Positions 1-8,759 of a stretch of DNA of 64,000 nt are shown here, piece after piece. Both the position numbers and the translations under genes were made by a program. The notes beneath the pieces were generated by a model. That model saw only the letters and a list, made by a program, of their open reading frames with translations, did not search any database and was not told the origin of the DNA. The DNA comes from Metabacillus kandeliae. GTDB lineage: Bacteria > Bacillota > Bacilli > Bacillales > Bacillaceae. Each line of letters opens with the position of its first letter. Positions within the stretch are counted from its first letter, which is position 1. The stretch covers positions 514,062 through 578,061 of the forward strand of contig NZ_JAJOZE010000001.1 in assembly GCF_021166585.1 (NCBI RefSeq), written 5' to 3'.

Positions 1-446
1 GGTCCATATTGCTGGATCATCGGGGTAACCTGCTGGGCCATTCCAAGGGCTTTCTGCACGTTGCCAAGCATGCCTGAAATGTTGGAGGGATTAGCAAGAC
101 TCTGAAGGCCCTGTGCAGCGCCGCCGATGCCTGAACCGCCCTGTGCTGCACCTCCAAGACCAGCGAGTCCCCTGGCTGCGCCGCCAGCTGCCTGGCCGCC
201 GGCTCCCTGTCCGAAAGGCAGAATTTTTGACAGCAGTCCTCTAATTCCTCCGCCGCCTGCTCTTCCGGCCGCCTGCTGCATTCCGAAGTTTTGTCCGCCA
301 AGCATTCCTCCAAAAGGGGATCTTGCTCCCTGATTCATAAATCCATTTAACGGCTGGCCCCCGTTCATAGGCATTCTTCCTGGGACACGCATCATTCCTC
401 TCGGCTGCATCGGTCCCATCGGAGGCATGGGTCTTTGTGGAAACAT
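1..446 (-). CDS. yqfQ: YqfQ/VrrA-family glycine-rich protein, 3' end cut off
   Basis: The reading frame starts at 446 (ATG, preceded by AAAGGAG) and runs open to the window edge, so the C-terminus is missing. The first 35 residues are rich in Met, Pro, Arg and Gly (MFPQRPMPPMGPMQPRGMM), followed by a Gly/Ala/Gln-rich low-complexity stretch with GGAAQG- and AGG-type repeats. This composition and the position beside cshB and nfo match YqfQ of B. subtilis and VrrA of B. anthracis, a family with variable repeats linked to the spore. A sporulation-type promoter lies just upstream (479-507). Its molecular role is not known to me. The strongly biased composition produces a spurious open frame on the opposite strand. 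Confidence 0.8.
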   Translation of the reverse strand, partial: MFPQRPMPPMGPMQPRGMMRVPGRMPMNGGQPLNGFMNQGARSPFGGMLGGQNFGMQQAAGRAGGGGIRGLLSKILPFGQGAGGQAAGGAARGLAGLGGAAQGGSGIGGAAQGLQSLANPSNISGMLGNVQKALGMAQQVTPMIQQYG

Positions 447-478
447 GGGTTTGCTCCTTTCTATTGCACTTTCTGATT

Positions 479-507
479 TAATGTATGCATCACAGGGATA
501 AAATGTT
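479..507 (-). promoter_or_regulatory. Candidate sigma-K type promoter of yqfQ
   Basis: On the minus strand AACA is followed after exactly 16 bases by CATACATTA. This fits the sigma-K pattern mACm-N16-CATANNNTA (sigma-E shares a similar -10). The -10 lies about 33 bases from the yqfQ start codon. It suggests mother-cell expression late in sporulation, in line with a coat-type protein. Sequence match only. Confidence 0.5.
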
Positions 508-625
508 TTCATGGCGGCTAAGCGGTAAAATCAGGGCTCCGATGGCGTTTTAGGAAGGAATCGTTTATAATGTTGAGATGGATTAGGAAGAGAGTATAAT
601 CCTTAAAAAGGAGCTAATAAAACAA

Positions 626-1939
626 ATGAAAGAAACAAACTTTGAACGGTTCGGACTTAAACCCTTTATTATATCGGCTGTCAGCGAACTTGGATTTAAA
701 CAACCTACACAAATCCAGGAGAGGCTGATTCCAGCGGTATTAAACCGCGAAAGCGTTATTGGCCAGTCTCAGACTGGAACGGGAAAGACGCACGCCTATC
801 TTCTCCCGCTGTTAAACAGCCTTGACCCTGAGCTTGATGCTGTCCAAGTTGTTGTAACAGCGCCAACGAGGGAATTGGCAAACCAGATCTTTTTGGAAAC
901 CCAAAAAATTCTGAAGCATTTTCCTTCTGAAGCCACAGCGAAATTATATATCGGAGGAACGGACAAGCAGCGGACGATTGATAAGCTGAAAAAGCAGCCT
1001 CAGGTTGTTATAGGGACGCCAGGAAGAATTCATGATTTGATTAAAGAAAAAGCACTGTTCGTTCACCAGGCAGCTGCCATGGTAGTAGACGAGGCTGATT
1101 TAATGCTTGATATGGGATTTTTAGAAGACGTGGATGCCATTGGGGCGCACATGCCGGAAGATTTGCAGCTGCTTGTCTTTTCAGCGACAATTCCTGAAAA
1201 ATTAAAGCCTTTTCTTAAAAAATATATGGAGAACCCTAAATATTCTCACGTACAGCCTTCACAGGCGGCAGCGGAGAAAATCCAGCATATGCTTGTACCT
1301 GTCCGCCATAGAAATAAAACGAATCTTGTCTTTGAGATGCTGAAGGCTTTTAATCCATATCTTGCCATCGTATTTACCAATACGAAAAAGAAAGCGGACG
1401 AAGTGGCAGACGGCCTTACCGCAAAAGGACTGAAAGTAGGAAGAATTCATGGGGATCTGACGCCGCGCGAACGAAAGCAGATGATGAAGCGTGTCAACAG
1501 CCTTGAATTTCAATATGTTGTGGCCACAGACCTTGCTGCAAGGGGCATTGATATTGATGGTGTCAGCCATGTGATCAACTATGAGCTTCCTTCAGATCTT
1601 GATTTTTATATCCACCGTGTCGGCAGAACGGCAAGAGCCGGCTATTCAGGAGTGGCAGCAACGATTTATGAACCTTCTGATGAGGATGCACTGGCAAGGC
1701 TTGAAAAGCTCGGAATCAGTTTTATCCATCAAGACGTAGGAGCAGGAGAATGGAAAAAATTAGATGACCGCAAGCGCCGTCTGAAAAGAAAAAGAGAAGC
1801 AGATGAGACAGACGCGGCAGCCCGCCGTCTTGTTCAGAAGCCTTCCAAAGTAAAACCTGGTTATAAAAAGAAAATGAATAGAGAAATGGAAGAGTTTAAA
1901 AAGAGACAAAGAAGAATTAACAGAAGAAACAGCAGGTAG
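626..1939 (+). CDS. cshB: DEAD-box ATP-dependent RNA helicase CshB
   Basis: An RNA helicase that unwinds short RNA duplexes with ATP, working in RNA decay, ribosome assembly and cold adaptation. All core motifs are visible: Q motif around residues 25-35, Walker A SQTGTGKT (about 48-55), PTRELA, GTPGR, DEAD (about 155-158), SAT (about 186), [10 protein letters not shown] and [10 protein letters not shown]. The last 60 residues are a very basic tail rich in Lys and Arg, typical of RNA binding. The length (437 aa) and the place directly before nfo match B. subtilis CshB (YqfR). The start is supported by AAAAGGAG; TATAAT hexamers at 566 and 595 are candidate -10 elements, but neither has a convincing -35. 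Confidence 0.93.
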   Translation: MKETNFERFGLKPFIISAVSELGFKQPTQIQERLIPAVLNRESVIGQSQTGTGKTHAYLLPLLNSLDPELDAVQVVVTAPTRELANQIFLETQKILKHFPSEATAKLYIGGTDKQRTIDKLKKQPQVVIGTPGRIHDLIKEKALFVHQAAAMVVDEADLMLDMGFLEDVDAIGAHMPEDLQLLVFSATIPEKLKPFLKKYMENPKYSHVQPSQAAAEKIQHMLVPVRHRNKTNLVFEMLKAFNPYLAIVFTNTKKKADEVADGLTAKGLKVGRIHGDLTPRERKQMMKRVNSLEFQYVVATDLAARGIDIDGVSHVINYELPSDLDFYIHRVGRTARAGYSGVAATIYEPSDEDALARLEKLGISFIHQDVGAGEWKKLDDRKRRLKRKREADETDAAARRLVQKPSKVKPGYKKKMNREMEEFKKRQRRINRRNSR

Positions 1940-1950
1940 GGGGGAAGAGC

Positions 1951-2844
1951 ATGTTGAAAATCGGATCTCACGTTTCGATGAGCGGCAAAAAAATGCTGCT
2001 TGCAGCAAGTGAAGAAGCAGCCTCATACGGCGCCAGCACCTTTATGGTATATACGGGAGCGCCTCAAAATACCCGCAGAAAAAAAATAGAAGACCTTAAC
2101 ATTGAAGCGGGACAGGCTCATATGAAGGAAAATGGCATTTCCGATATTATCGTTCATGCTCCTTATATTATCAATATCGGAAACACGTCAAACCCTGCAA
2201 CATACGAGCTTGGAGTGGAATTCCTTCACTCTGAAATCCAGCGCACGGCTGCCCTTGGTTCAAAGCAGATTGTTCTCCATCCTGGAGCACATGTGGGGGC
2301 AGGAACTGAAGCTGGCATTAAAAGAATTATTGAAGGATTGAATGAGGTTCTTGAGCAGGATCAAACCGTGCAAATCGCATTGGAAACAATGGCTGGAAAA
2401 GGATCAGAGTGCGGAAGCTCATTTGAAGAGCTCGCCATGATCATCGATGGCGTCACCCATAATGAGCACTTATCCGTTTGCTTTGATACATGCCATACAC
2501 ATGATGCCGGCTATGATCTGATTAATGATTTTGATGGCGTTCTCGAGGAGTTTGACCGGATTGTCGGGATCAGCAGGCTTAAAGTGCTGCATGTGAACGA
2601 CAGCAAAAATCCGATCGGAGCCAGGAAAGACCGCCACGAAAACATAGGCTTCGGCCATATCGGCTTTAAAACGTTAAACAGCATCATTCATCATCCGCAG
2701 CTTGCAGATGTTCCGAAAATCTTGGAAACTCCATATGTCGGGGAAGACAAAAAAAACCGCAAGCCGCCGTATAAATTTGAAATTGAAATGCTTAAAACAC
2801 AGGAGTTTAACGAAAATCTCCTTGAATACATTCTGGCTCAATAA
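1951..2844 (+). CDS. nfo: Endonuclease IV (AP endonuclease)
   Basis: Cleaves DNA 5' of abasic sites in base-excision repair; in B. subtilis Nfo protects spore DNA. The 297-aa protein is full length for the AP-endonuclease-2 TIM barrel. Zinc-ligand segments of the family are present: [35 protein letters not shown] with [11 protein letters not shown], and ILETPY near the end. It starts 11 bases after the cshB stop with the Shine-Dalgarno GGGGGGAAG in between, so the two genes are probably co-transcribed. A terminator follows directly. Confidence 0.95.
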   Translation: MLKIGSHVSMSGKKMLLAASEEAASYGASTFMVYTGAPQNTRRKKIEDLNIEAGQAHMKENGISDIIVHAPYIINIGNTSNPATYELGVEFLHSEIQRTAALGSKQIVLHPGAHVGAGTEAGIKRIIEGLNEVLEQDQTVQIALETMAGKGSECGSSFEELAMIIDGVTHNEHLSVCFDTCHTHDAGYDLINDFDGVLEEFDRIVGISRLKVLHVNDSKNPIGARKDRHENIGFGHIGFKTLNSIIHHPQLADVPKILETPYVGEDKKNRKPPYKFEIEMLKTQEFNENLLEYILAQ

Positions 2845-2848
2845 ACTA

Positions 2849-2887
2849 AAAAAACCGGCAGGAGATGACTCTGACCGGTTTTTTTCA
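2849..2887 (+). terminator. Rho-independent terminator after nfo
   Basis: An A-rich arm with AACCGG pairs with CCGGTT and runs into seven or more T residues; the 15-base loop can itself pair weakly. The A-tract upstream would let it work from the other strand too. Confidence 0.75.
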
Positions 2888-2923
2888 TTATATAGGAATT
2901 TTTAAATGCAATTGATAGCAGGT

Positions 2924-3289
2924 AGCTTCAGCCGCTAGCCCGATCTGAGCCGCTTCGAAAATTTCCAAAAAGTCAAAGTGCGGACTTTTCGGGATTTTCC
3001 TCCAGCGCTTTTCGGTGCTGAACGAGCGGCTTCCGCTTTTCTCTGTCCAGCTCCAGCCGCTAGCCCGTTCTGAGTCGCTTCACAAAAATCTAAATAGTCA
3101 AAACCGGACTTTTCGGATTTTTGCTCCAGCGCTTGTCGGGGCTGAACGAGCGGCTTCCGCTTTTCTCTGTCCAGCTCCAGCCGCTAGCCCCTCGAGTCGC
3201 TTCGGAAAATCCCAAAAAGTCTAAAACCGGACTTTTCGGGATTTTCCTCCAGCGCTTGTCGGGGCTGGACGAGCGGCTTCCGCTTTTCT
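2924..3289. repeat. Three tandem copies of a ~125-bp structured Bacillus repeat
   Basis: Three head-to-tail units start near 2924, 3044 and 3169. Each begins CAGCCGCTAGCCC and ends GGGCTGAACGAGCGGCTTCCGCTTTTC (shown here as a consensus), so the ends pair (AGCCGCT with AGCGGCT, AGCCC with GGGCT). In the middle is a second stem: in unit 3, 3204-3221 pairs with 3230-3247; in unit 2, 3083-3099 pairs with 3107-3123. Units 2 and 3 differ by paired changes in that stem (GG..CC versus CA..TG), so the fold seems to be kept. I recognise this as a repeat type common between genes in Bacillaceae; its function is not known to me. Open frames across it are artefacts of the repeat. It fills the gap between nfo and the DUF2624 gene. 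Confidence 0.85.
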
Positions 3290-3291
3290 AT

Positions 3292-3546
3292 TCACCCTGT
3301 GAATTTCTTCAGCAGCAGTCCAACCTGATCGGCTGTTTCTTTAGAAGTAATCTGGGCAACTTTCTTGAGAAGCTCATTTCGCTCTTGTTCGTCAAAAATA
3401 TTGATGCTGCTTCCTTTAATCAGCGCGGTTATTTTTGAGGCCTGCGCCTGACTGATGACAATTTTATTTTGCTTTGCAAGCTGAAGCAATTCGGATTCAC
3501 TCATGCCGCTCAATTTTTGATTGATGATCTTTTGAAATAGTATCAT
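3292..3546 (-). CDS. yqfT: YqfT-like DUF2624 small protein
   Basis: An 84-aa protein beginning MILFQKIINQKL, chosen because GAGGAGGGA lies about 10 bases upstream of this ATG; the upstream in-frame start at 3573 would contain the Shine-Dalgarno site within the gene. The sequence is helical and charged, with an ESELLQLAKQ segment that resembles a helix-turn-helix-like LysM-free fold; there is no membrane segment. By position between nfo and the zinc genes it matches YqfT of B. subtilis, annotated as DUF2624. Function unknown. The stop codon lies immediately beside the repeat array. Confidence 0.7.
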   Translation of the reverse strand: MILFQKIINQKLSGMSESELLQLAKQNKIVISQAQASKITALIKGSSINIFDEQERNELLKKVAQITSKETADQVGLLLKKFTG

Positions 3547-3762
3547 TTCTGAAAATCCCTCCTCTAAAAACAATGTATGGGCTCAGACAGAAACGGTGCA
3601 CAACTTTTTTAATCCATTTGGAAAATGCTAGCGAAAAGCAGGCTTACTTGTTAAAAGGGAAAAGCTTTACAAATCTACAGCATCCATGTATAATTTCTAC
3701 GGTGAAAGATTGTTCGGAAGAATGGTCCAGCAAGAGGCGGCCATTTTATTTTTTTGAAGAAT

Positions 3763-3783
3763 AAATCGTAACGATTCTTATTA
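3763..3783 (+). promoter_or_regulatory. Candidate Zur operator before the zinc uptake genes
   Basis: AAATCGTAA (3763-3771) matches the left half of the Bacillus Zur box (AAATCGTAATNATTACGATTT) exactly; the right half, CGATTCTTATTA, matches only partly. It sits just upstream of znuC, whose operon ends with zur, so zinc-dependent self-repression is the natural reading. The rest of the 3547-3800 gap shows only a short open frame (3573-3764) without a good ribosome site, which I do not call. Confidence 0.5.
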
Positions 3784-3800
3784 ATGCGGAGGCACCCTTT

Positions 3801-4580
3801 ATGACACATGCAATTGAAATTAGCCATTTAACTTATCAATATGACCGGCAGACGGTGCTTGAAGATATTAATCTGAATGTGGAAGAAGGAGCTTTTCTGG
3901 CCATTGTCGGGCCAAATGGATCCGGTAAAACCACTTTATTAAAATGCCTGCTTGGACTTTTAAAGCTGCAAAAAGGAGAAATCAAGCTTTTTGGCACACC
4001 TGTACAGCGATTTCGGCAATTTCATGAAATCGGGTTTGTTTCGCAAAAAGCGAACAGCTTTAACAGCGGCTTTCCGGCTACTGTAGAGGAAGTAGTCATG
4101 AGCGGCCTTACAGCCAAAATCGGCATGTTTAGAAGAGTAAAGCAAGAAGACCGGCAAAAAGTAAAAGAAGCAATCAATCAGGTCGGCATGTCAGCGTTTG
4201 AAAAAAGAAACATCGGCGAGCTTTCCGGCGGCCAGCAGCAGCGCGTATTTATCGCCAGAGCACTTGTTAGCGAGCCGAAGCTGCTGATACTTGATGAGCC
4301 TACGGTTGGGGTGGATGCTGCCACTGTCCAGGGTTTTTATGAAATGCTGAAGAACCTGAATCGAAATCTCGGGATTACCCTTTTGCTCGTTACCCATGAC
4401 GTCGGCACCATTACAGACAAAGTAACAAGCGTTGCCTGCTTGAACAAAAGCCTTCATTTTCATGGAAATCCAGAGGCATATGAAGAAATGAACAATCAGC
4501 ATTTATCTGAGATGTACGGGCATTCTGTGCATGCCATTTCACATGAACACCATCATCACAGCGGAGGATACCGATCATGA
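3801..4580 (+). CDS. znuC: Zinc ABC transporter ATP-binding protein
   Basis: The ATPase that powers high-affinity Zn2+ uptake with the membrane protein encoded next. Walker A GPNGSGKTT lies near residue 37, the signature LSGGQQQR near 138, Walker B LLILDEPTVGVDA follows, and the H-loop is THDVG. The C-terminus is His-rich (HSVHAISHEHHHHSGG), which fits a metal transporter. The start has GGAGG upstream. The stop overlaps the start of the permease gene by 4 bases. No substrate-binding lipoprotein gene is linked here, so that partner must be encoded elsewhere. Confidence 0.9.
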   Translation: MTHAIEISHLTYQYDRQTVLEDINLNVEEGAFLAIVGPNGSGKTTLLKCLLGLLKLQKGEIKLFGTPVQRFRQFHEIGFVSQKANSFNSGFPATVEEVVMSGLTAKIGMFRRVKQEDRQKVKEAINQVGMSAFEKRNIGELSGGQQQRVFIARALVSEPKLLILDEPTVGVDAATVQGFYEMLKNLNRNLGITLLLVTHDVGTITDKVTSVACLNKSLHFHGNPEAYEEMNNQHLSEMYGHSVHAISHEHHHHSGGYRS

Positions 4581-5419
4581 TCAGCCAGTTTTTCGAATAT
4601 GAGTTTCTGCAGAATGCCTTTTTTTCAGGTATCCTAATTGGATTAATAGCACCATTGCTTGGTGTATTTATTGTGGTGAGAAGATTGTCCCTTATTGCGG
4701 ATGCATTAAGTCATGTGACGCTTGCAGGTATAGCAGCGAGTCTGCTGCTTGAAAAAAAGGTAGCCATGCTGACTGGACTGAATCCCATTTATATGGGAAT
4801 GGCCTTTTCTGTCGGCGGTTCGTTTTTTATTGAAAAATTAAGAAGTGTTTATAAGCATTATCAGGAATTGGCCATTCCGATTATTTTGTCCGGAGGCATT
4901 GGGATCGGGGTTATTTTTATCTCTCTTGCAGATGGATTTAACACCGATTTATTCAGTTACCTGTTCGGAAGTGTGTCAGCTGTAACGAGGACAGATTTAT
5001 GGATTGTCGCCGGGGTTTCTGTTTTTGTTCTGCTCGTTATTTATTTCCTATTTAAAGAGCTGTTTTTACTGTCGTTTGATGAAGAGCATGCACAGGCATC
5101 AGGTGTAAAAGCAAAATGGCTTCACTTTGTCTTTATTTTTACTGTAGCACTTGTCATTGCTGCTTCAATGAGAATTGTCGGCATTCTGCTTGTTTCCTCG
5201 CTGATGACACTGCCTGTTGCTGCGAGCATCAGGATAGCGAAAGGCTTCAAGCAGGCGATTTTTTTCTCTGTTCTGTTTGGGGAGGCATCTGTTATTATTG
5301 GATTATTCCTTGCTTTGCAGCTGGACCTGGCACCAGGCGGAACGATTGTTGTTCTTTCTGTCCTGATCCTTGCTGCTTCCATCTTCTGGAGCAAATTTAA
5401 GAGGAGTCCTGCACAATGA
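4577..5419 (+). CDS. znuB: Zinc ABC transporter permease
   Basis: Membrane channel of the zinc importer, ABC-3 family, 280 aa. It consists almost wholly of hydrophobic segments (about eight), with the family-typical [19 protein letters not shown] near residue 38 and [22 protein letters not shown] near residue 200. Both ends overlap neighbours by 4 bases (ATGA), so znuC, znuB and zur are translationally coupled. Confidence 0.9.
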   Translation: MISQFFEYEFLQNAFFSGILIGLIAPLLGVFIVVRRLSLIADALSHVTLAGIAASLLLEKKVAMLTGLNPIYMGMAFSVGGSFFIEKLRSVYKHYQELAIPIILSGGIGIGVIFISLADGFNTDLFSYLFGSVSAVTRTDLWIVAGVSVFVLLVIYFLFKELFLLSFDEEHAQASGVKAKWLHFVFIFTVALVIAASMRIVGILLVSSLMTLPVAASIRIAKGFKQAIFFSVLFGEASVIIGLFLALQLDLAPGGTIVVLSVLILAASIFWSKFKRSPAQ

Positions 5420-5826
5420 ATGTTCAAGAAGCACTTTCATTATTAAAGGAAAAGGGCTATAAATATACGAGCAAGCGAGAAGAGATGCTGTCTTTTTTTG
5501 CCGGCTCCAATAAGTATTTGACCGCTAGAGATGTATTGAATTTTATGAAGGATGATTATCCGGGTCTTAGCTTTGATACGATTTACCGCAATCTTTCTCT
5601 TTTTGCCGAAATGGAAATATTGGAAGCAACAGAGCTATCTGGTGAAAAGCATTTCCGTTTTACATGTAACCCGGTCCACCACCATCATCATTTTATTTGC
5701 ATGAGATGCGGCAAAACAAAAGAATTGCACTCCTGTCCGATGGAGAAGATAAACGAGGACTTAAAAGGATACGATGTAAGCGGGCATAAATTTGAAATTT
5801 ACGGAAATTGTCCAGAATGCATTTAA
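5416..5826 (+). CDS. zur: Fur-family zinc uptake regulator Zur
   Basis: A 136-aa Fur-family repressor. The N-terminal winged helix includes [12 protein letters not shown] and [12 protein letters not shown]. The dimerisation half has [17 protein letters not shown] and GNCPECI; the two CxxC pairs form the structural zinc site, and the His cluster contributes to the sensing site. Being the third gene of the zinc importer operon supports Zur over Fur or PerR. When loaded with zinc it would repress the operon, probably through the box at 3763-3783. A strong terminator follows at once. Confidence 0.9.
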   Translation: MNVQEALSLLKEKGYKYTSKREEMLSFFAGSNKYLTARDVLNFMKDDYPGLSFDTIYRNLSLFAEMEILEATELSGEKHFRFTCNPVHHHHHFICMRCGKTKELHSCPMEKINEDLKGYDVSGHKFEIYGNCPECI

Positions 5827-5859
5827 AAAGCTTGCAGCCACTAAGGCTGCAAGCTTTTT
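5826..5859. terminator. Bidirectional terminator between zur and yqfW
   Basis: AAAAGCTTGCAGCC pairs perfectly with GGCTGCAAGCTTTT around a 5-base loop. T-runs on both strands let it serve zur and the convergent yqfW. Confidence 0.9.
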
Positions 5860-6430
5860 ACGTTAACTGCTGTTTTTCAAATTTCATCAGCCAGGCTGCT
5901 GCTTCCTTCCAGCTAGAAACCCGGATGACTTTTTCAGGCACAGGGTCTTGATTGTAAGGTGTGTTGAACAGCAGGACAGGAATTTGGCACTGCTCGCTGA
6001 TCATGCAGGCATTATCATGCTTATCTTCAAAAAATACATCAATTTTATGTTTTTTAACCGTCTGTATTTTATCATGTGAACCGACAAGCTCAATTTGATG
6101 ATAAGAAATAGCATTGTCATCAAACCATTTTTTTGTTAAATCAGCGAGCACTTTCCGGCGTGCACTGATAAAGATCAGCTGATGCTTTTCCTTCCATTGA
6201 AGCAATGTTTCCTTTGCATGAGCAGAAACAGGGGCTTCGCTGTAAATGACGGGCTCAAATTCATTCATCCAGTCATCCAGTACCTTTTCACTGACTTTGA
6301 CCGCTTTCGTTAAGTCATAATCCATAATATCATCAAGTGTCAGCTCAAGGCCGAATGACTTGTTTAAGTAAGGAACAAACGTTTCTGGCGGCGTAACCGT
6401 TCCGTCAATATCAATTCCAAGACGCAGCAT
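5858..6430 (-). CDS. yqfW: HAD-superfamily putative 5'-nucleotidase YqfW
   Basis: A 190-aa HAD-type phosphohydrolase. The catalytic motif I is LGIDIDGTV with both aspartates at the very N-terminus; the Thr/Ser motif II is LIFISARR and motif IV is DVFFEDKHDN. It resembles the deoxyribonucleotidase (NT5C) group and YqfW of B. subtilis; the substrate is not shown here. I start at the ATG at 6430, eight bases after AAAGGAG; the GTG three codons upstream is too close to that site. The stop codon lies in the shared terminator. Confidence 0.8.
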   Translation of the reverse strand: MLRLGIDIDGTVTPPETFVPYLNKSFGLELTLDDIMDYDLTKAVKVSEKVLDDWMNEFEPVIYSEAPVSAHAKETLLQWKEKHQLIFISARRKVLADLTKKWFDDNAISYHQIELVGSHDKIQTVKKHKIDVFFEDKHDNACMISEQCQIPVLLFNTPYNQDPVPEKVIRVSSWKEAAAWLMKFEKQQLT

Positions 6431-6587
6431 GGGGGACACTCCTTTTCAAACTTCACTCATAACCATTTTACATTTTATCATAAACAGGAATTTTGCTTAA
6501 AATGCGCAGAAAACTTTTACTGTTATACTTTTCCCCCCCGCATTTCATACTAATAAGGCTCCTTATACTGAAAGAGGGGGGAAAACA

Positions 6588-7031
6588 ATGGACGAAGAAA
6601 GAAATGGCCGCGAGAGTTCAGAGGAACTTGAAGCGAGCAGCACCAATCTTGATGTTAACAGCAGGTTTACAGACGAAGATAACGCTGGAATGACGCCGGC
6701 GATCCTGCCTGCTCCTGTAGGCGCAGTTGATAAACATGATGAAGAAACATCAGCTGAACTTGCCGTGCCGGCGAATGATGTAAGAGATTATGGCAGGCCG
6801 CATGAACATGCTGCAGATGCTGACAGAACAGCAGCTGGCAGAACGACAGGCTATATCGCTTTGGCTCTTTCCATTATCGGGTTGTTTATTTTACCTGTTA
6901 TTTTAGGAGCAGCAGGTATCATCGTCGGCTTTGTAGCCAGAAGAAGAGGGACGCGTTCTCTTGGAAACTGGGCAATCGGAATCGGCATTGTGGCCGTAGT
7001 AGTCGGTCTCTTTATCACACCGTTTTATTGA
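6588..7031 (+). CDS. yqfX: YqfX-like membrane protein with acidic N-terminus
   Basis: 147 aa. The first 85 residues are hydrophilic and rich in Glu, Asp and Ala. Two hydrophobic helices follow (about 88-112 and 122-146), separated by the basic RRRGTRSLGNW loop. This layout of acidic soluble head plus two C-terminal helices fits small DUF4190/YqfX-type proteins and the B. subtilis gene order (yqfW-yqfX-ispG). Function unknown. GAGGGGGGAA precedes the ATG. A terminator follows 8 bases after the stop. Confidence 0.7.
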   Translation: MDEERNGRESSEELEASSTNLDVNSRFTDEDNAGMTPAILPAPVGAVDKHDEETSAELAVPANDVRDYGRPHEHAADADRTAAGRTTGYIALALSIIGLFILPVILGAAGIIVGFVARRRGTRSLGNWAIGIGIVAVVVGLFITPFY

Positions 7032-7038
7032 TGCAGCA

Positions 7039-7070
7039 AAAAAGCTTCGGCATAGTGCCGAAGCTTTCTT
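7039..7070. terminator. Terminator between yqfX and ispG
   Basis: AAAGCTTCGGCA and TGCCGAAGCTTT pair perfectly around a 2-3 base loop; it is flanked by A-rich and T-rich tails, so it can serve both converging genes. Confidence 0.85.
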
Positions 7071-7081
7071 CCTGTTTAAAA

Positions 7082-8200
7082 TTATACATTCAGTGCTGCG
7101 TTTTCCGCTTCTTCTTTTTGCTTGGCGAAATACTCCGCAGCAATCAGGTCAATTTCTTTTTTCAGTTCGTCAACCATTGTTTCTTCAGGAACTTTTCGGA
7201 CGATTTTGCCTTTCATGAAGAGCAGCCCTTCACCGCGTGCGCCGGCAATTCCGATGTCTGCTTCGCGCGCTTCTCCCGGCCCGTTCACAGCACAGCCAAG
7301 AACAGCAACCTTGATTGGCGCTTTAATAGTTGAAATATACTCTTCTACTTCGTTCGCGATGCTGATCAAGTCAATTTCAATGCGTCCGCAAGTCGGGCAT
7401 GAAATAAGGGTAGCTGCATTGGAAGCAAGACCGAAAGATTTCAATAGTTCGCGCGCTACCTTCACTTCCTCAACAGGATCTGCGCTGAGAGAAATGCGAA
7501 GGGTATTGCCGATTCCCATGTTTAAAATGGCACCAAGGCCGGCTGCGCTTTTTACTGTACCAGCGAAAAGGGTTCCGGATTCTGTAATCCCAAGATGAAG
7601 CGGATAATCGAATGCTCTGGACGCTTTTTCATAAGCTTCAATCGCCAAATTCACATCAGATGCTTTCATTGAAACAATAATATCGTGGAAGTCTAGATCT
7701 TCCAGAATTTTAATGTGGTGAAGAGCACTTTCCACCATTCCATCAGCGGTAGGGTAGCCGTACTTCTCAAGAATTTTTTTCTCAAGAGACCCGGCATTAA
7801 CACCGATTCTGATTGGAATGCCTTTTTCTTTTGCCGCTTTTACTACAGCTTCAACTTTTTCTTTCTTTCCAATGTTGCCCGGGTTGATGCGGATTTTATC
7901 TGCTCCGCCTTCAATAGCCTTCAGGGCCAGTTTGTAATCAAAATGAATATCTACAACCAATGGAATGTTGATGCGCTTTTTAATTTCAGGAATGGCCTCT
8001 GCAGCACGCATATCAGGGCATGCAACACGGACAACCTGGCAGCCTGCTTCTTCAAGGCGAAGGATTTCGGCAACCGTTGCTTCAACATCATGTGTTTTTG
8101 TTGTTGTCATGCTTTGTATAATTAACTCATTGCTTCCGCCGATTGTTAAATTGCCAACCTTGACGGGACGAGTCTTCGTACGATGTGTAATTTCACCCAC
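7082..8200 (-). CDS. ispG: 4-hydroxy-3-methylbut-2-en-1-yl diphosphate synthase IspG
   Basis: Makes HMBPP from MEcPP in the MEP isoprenoid pathway, an iron-sulfur enzyme of the cytoplasm. At 372 aa it is full length: the N-terminal TIM barrel starts with [13 protein letters not shown] and QSMTTT, and the C-terminal [4Fe-4S] domain has SCPTCGR and [11 protein letters not shown], giving the three cysteine ligands, plus the conserved Glu. The start is GTG at 8200 with AAGGAGAG eight bases upstream. In B. subtilis this is YqfY. Transcription is convergent with yqfX. A good promoter lies at 8275-8304. Confidence 0.96.
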   Translation of the reverse strand: MGEITHRTKTRPVKVGNLTIGGSNELIIQSMTTTKTHDVEATVAEILRLEEAGCQVVRVACPDMRAAEAIPEIKKRINIPLVVDIHFDYKLALKAIEGGADKIRINPGNIGKKEKVEAVVKAAKEKGIPIRIGVNAGSLEKKILEKYGYPTADGMVESALHHIKILEDLDFHDIIVSMKASDVNLAIEAYEKASRAFDYPLHLGITESGTLFAGTVKSAAGLGAILNMGIGNTLRISLSADPVEEVKVARELLKSFGLASNAATLISCPTCGRIEIDLISIANEVEEYISTIKAPIKVAVLGCAVNGPGEAREADIGIAGARGEGLLFMKGKIVRKVPEETMVDELKKEIDLIAAEYFAKQKEEAENAALNV

Positions 8201-8274
8201 GAGTGGATCTCTCCTTAAATAGAGTGGCCGGGCATAAGCACCGGTCTGTTGCTTGCATTAAATCTTCCTTATAT

Positions 8275-8304
8275 ATTGTAACAATGAAATTGCCGAATTG
8301 ACAA
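8275..8304 (-). promoter_or_regulatory. Sigma-A type promoter of ispG
   Basis: On the minus strand TTGTCA, an 18-base spacer, then TACAAT, about 75 bases upstream of the GTG start. Confidence 0.5.
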
Positions 8305-8319
8305 GAATTTCGCCGTTTC

Positions 8320-8631
8320 TCACTTGTTATTTACAGGAAATCGATAGGTTTTCCCAATCACAATCATACCGGCCTTTACCCCAGGATTCAAGTGTTCGAA
8401 TTCTTTTTCAGCCTTCTCGATAGACAGCTTGCCGGAAGAAGAGGAGGAAGGCAGGCTTTCTAAAATGGAAAGCATCGTATCACCGGATTTCACTGTAATC
8501 TCCTGATAGTTTTTTGCAGGGGCTTTCTTTTCATGAGAAGAAACCGCGGCGGGTAAAGTGCCTTTTGCCAAGTCATAATAAATTGTATAGAAAAGAAAAC
8601 AAATCAGGAGCATGATAATTGGCCGCTTCAT
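8320..8631 (-). CDS. yqfZ: YqfZ-like LysM-type secreted or anchored protein
   Basis: 103 aa. It starts MKRPIIMLLICFLFYTIYYDLAKG, one hydrophobic anchor or signal segment, after GGAAGGAG. Residues about 45-100 look like a LysM module (VKSGDTMLSILESL ... HLNPGVKAGMIVIGKTYRFP), which would bind peptidoglycan. The module is longer and more divergent than usual, with a Ser-rich insert. The position between ispG and the next cluster matches yqfZ. An upstream in-frame Met exists but has no ribosome site. Confidence 0.75.
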   Translation of the reverse strand: MKRPIIMLLICFLFYTIYYDLAKGTLPAAVSSHEKKAPAKNYQEITVKSGDTMLSILESLPSSSSSGKLSIEKAEKEFEHLNPGVKAGMIVIGKTYRFPVNNK

Positions 8632-8759
8632 CTGGATAATCTCCTTCCGGAAAGAAAAGGTTCTAGTAAAGCTTATGCGGAAACTTGCAAACCATTCTCG
8701 CATTTAAAAATTTATGAATGGATAAGCAGCAGATGATAGAAGAAAGGAGAGCAGCATTA

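Noticed and set aside
566..600. Two -10 hexamers as cshB promoters
   Set aside because: The second would start transcription inside the ribosome site and the first has no convincing -35, so neither is listed as a feature.
2924..3289. CRISPR-like array
   Set aside because: The units are about 125 bp, contiguous, and have no short repeat with unique spacers; no cas genes are near.
3015..3438. Open reading frames across the repeat array
   Set aside because: They share sequence only because of the repeat (MLNERLPLFSVQLQPL-like segments), lack ribosome sites, and overlap a structured element and the DUF2624 gene.
3573..3764. 63-codon frame upstream of znuC
   Set aside because: No ribosome site, unusual composition and overlap with the presumed zinc control region.
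6540..6560. Sporulation-type promoter (CATACTA) before yqfX
   Set aside because: A sigma-G-like -10 is present but the -35 region does not fit.
8718..8759. ATG start at 8718 for the MFS exporter
   Set aside because: The site lacks a ribosome-binding sequence, and the strong GAAAGGAGAG lies within the extension, ahead of the GTG at 8760.
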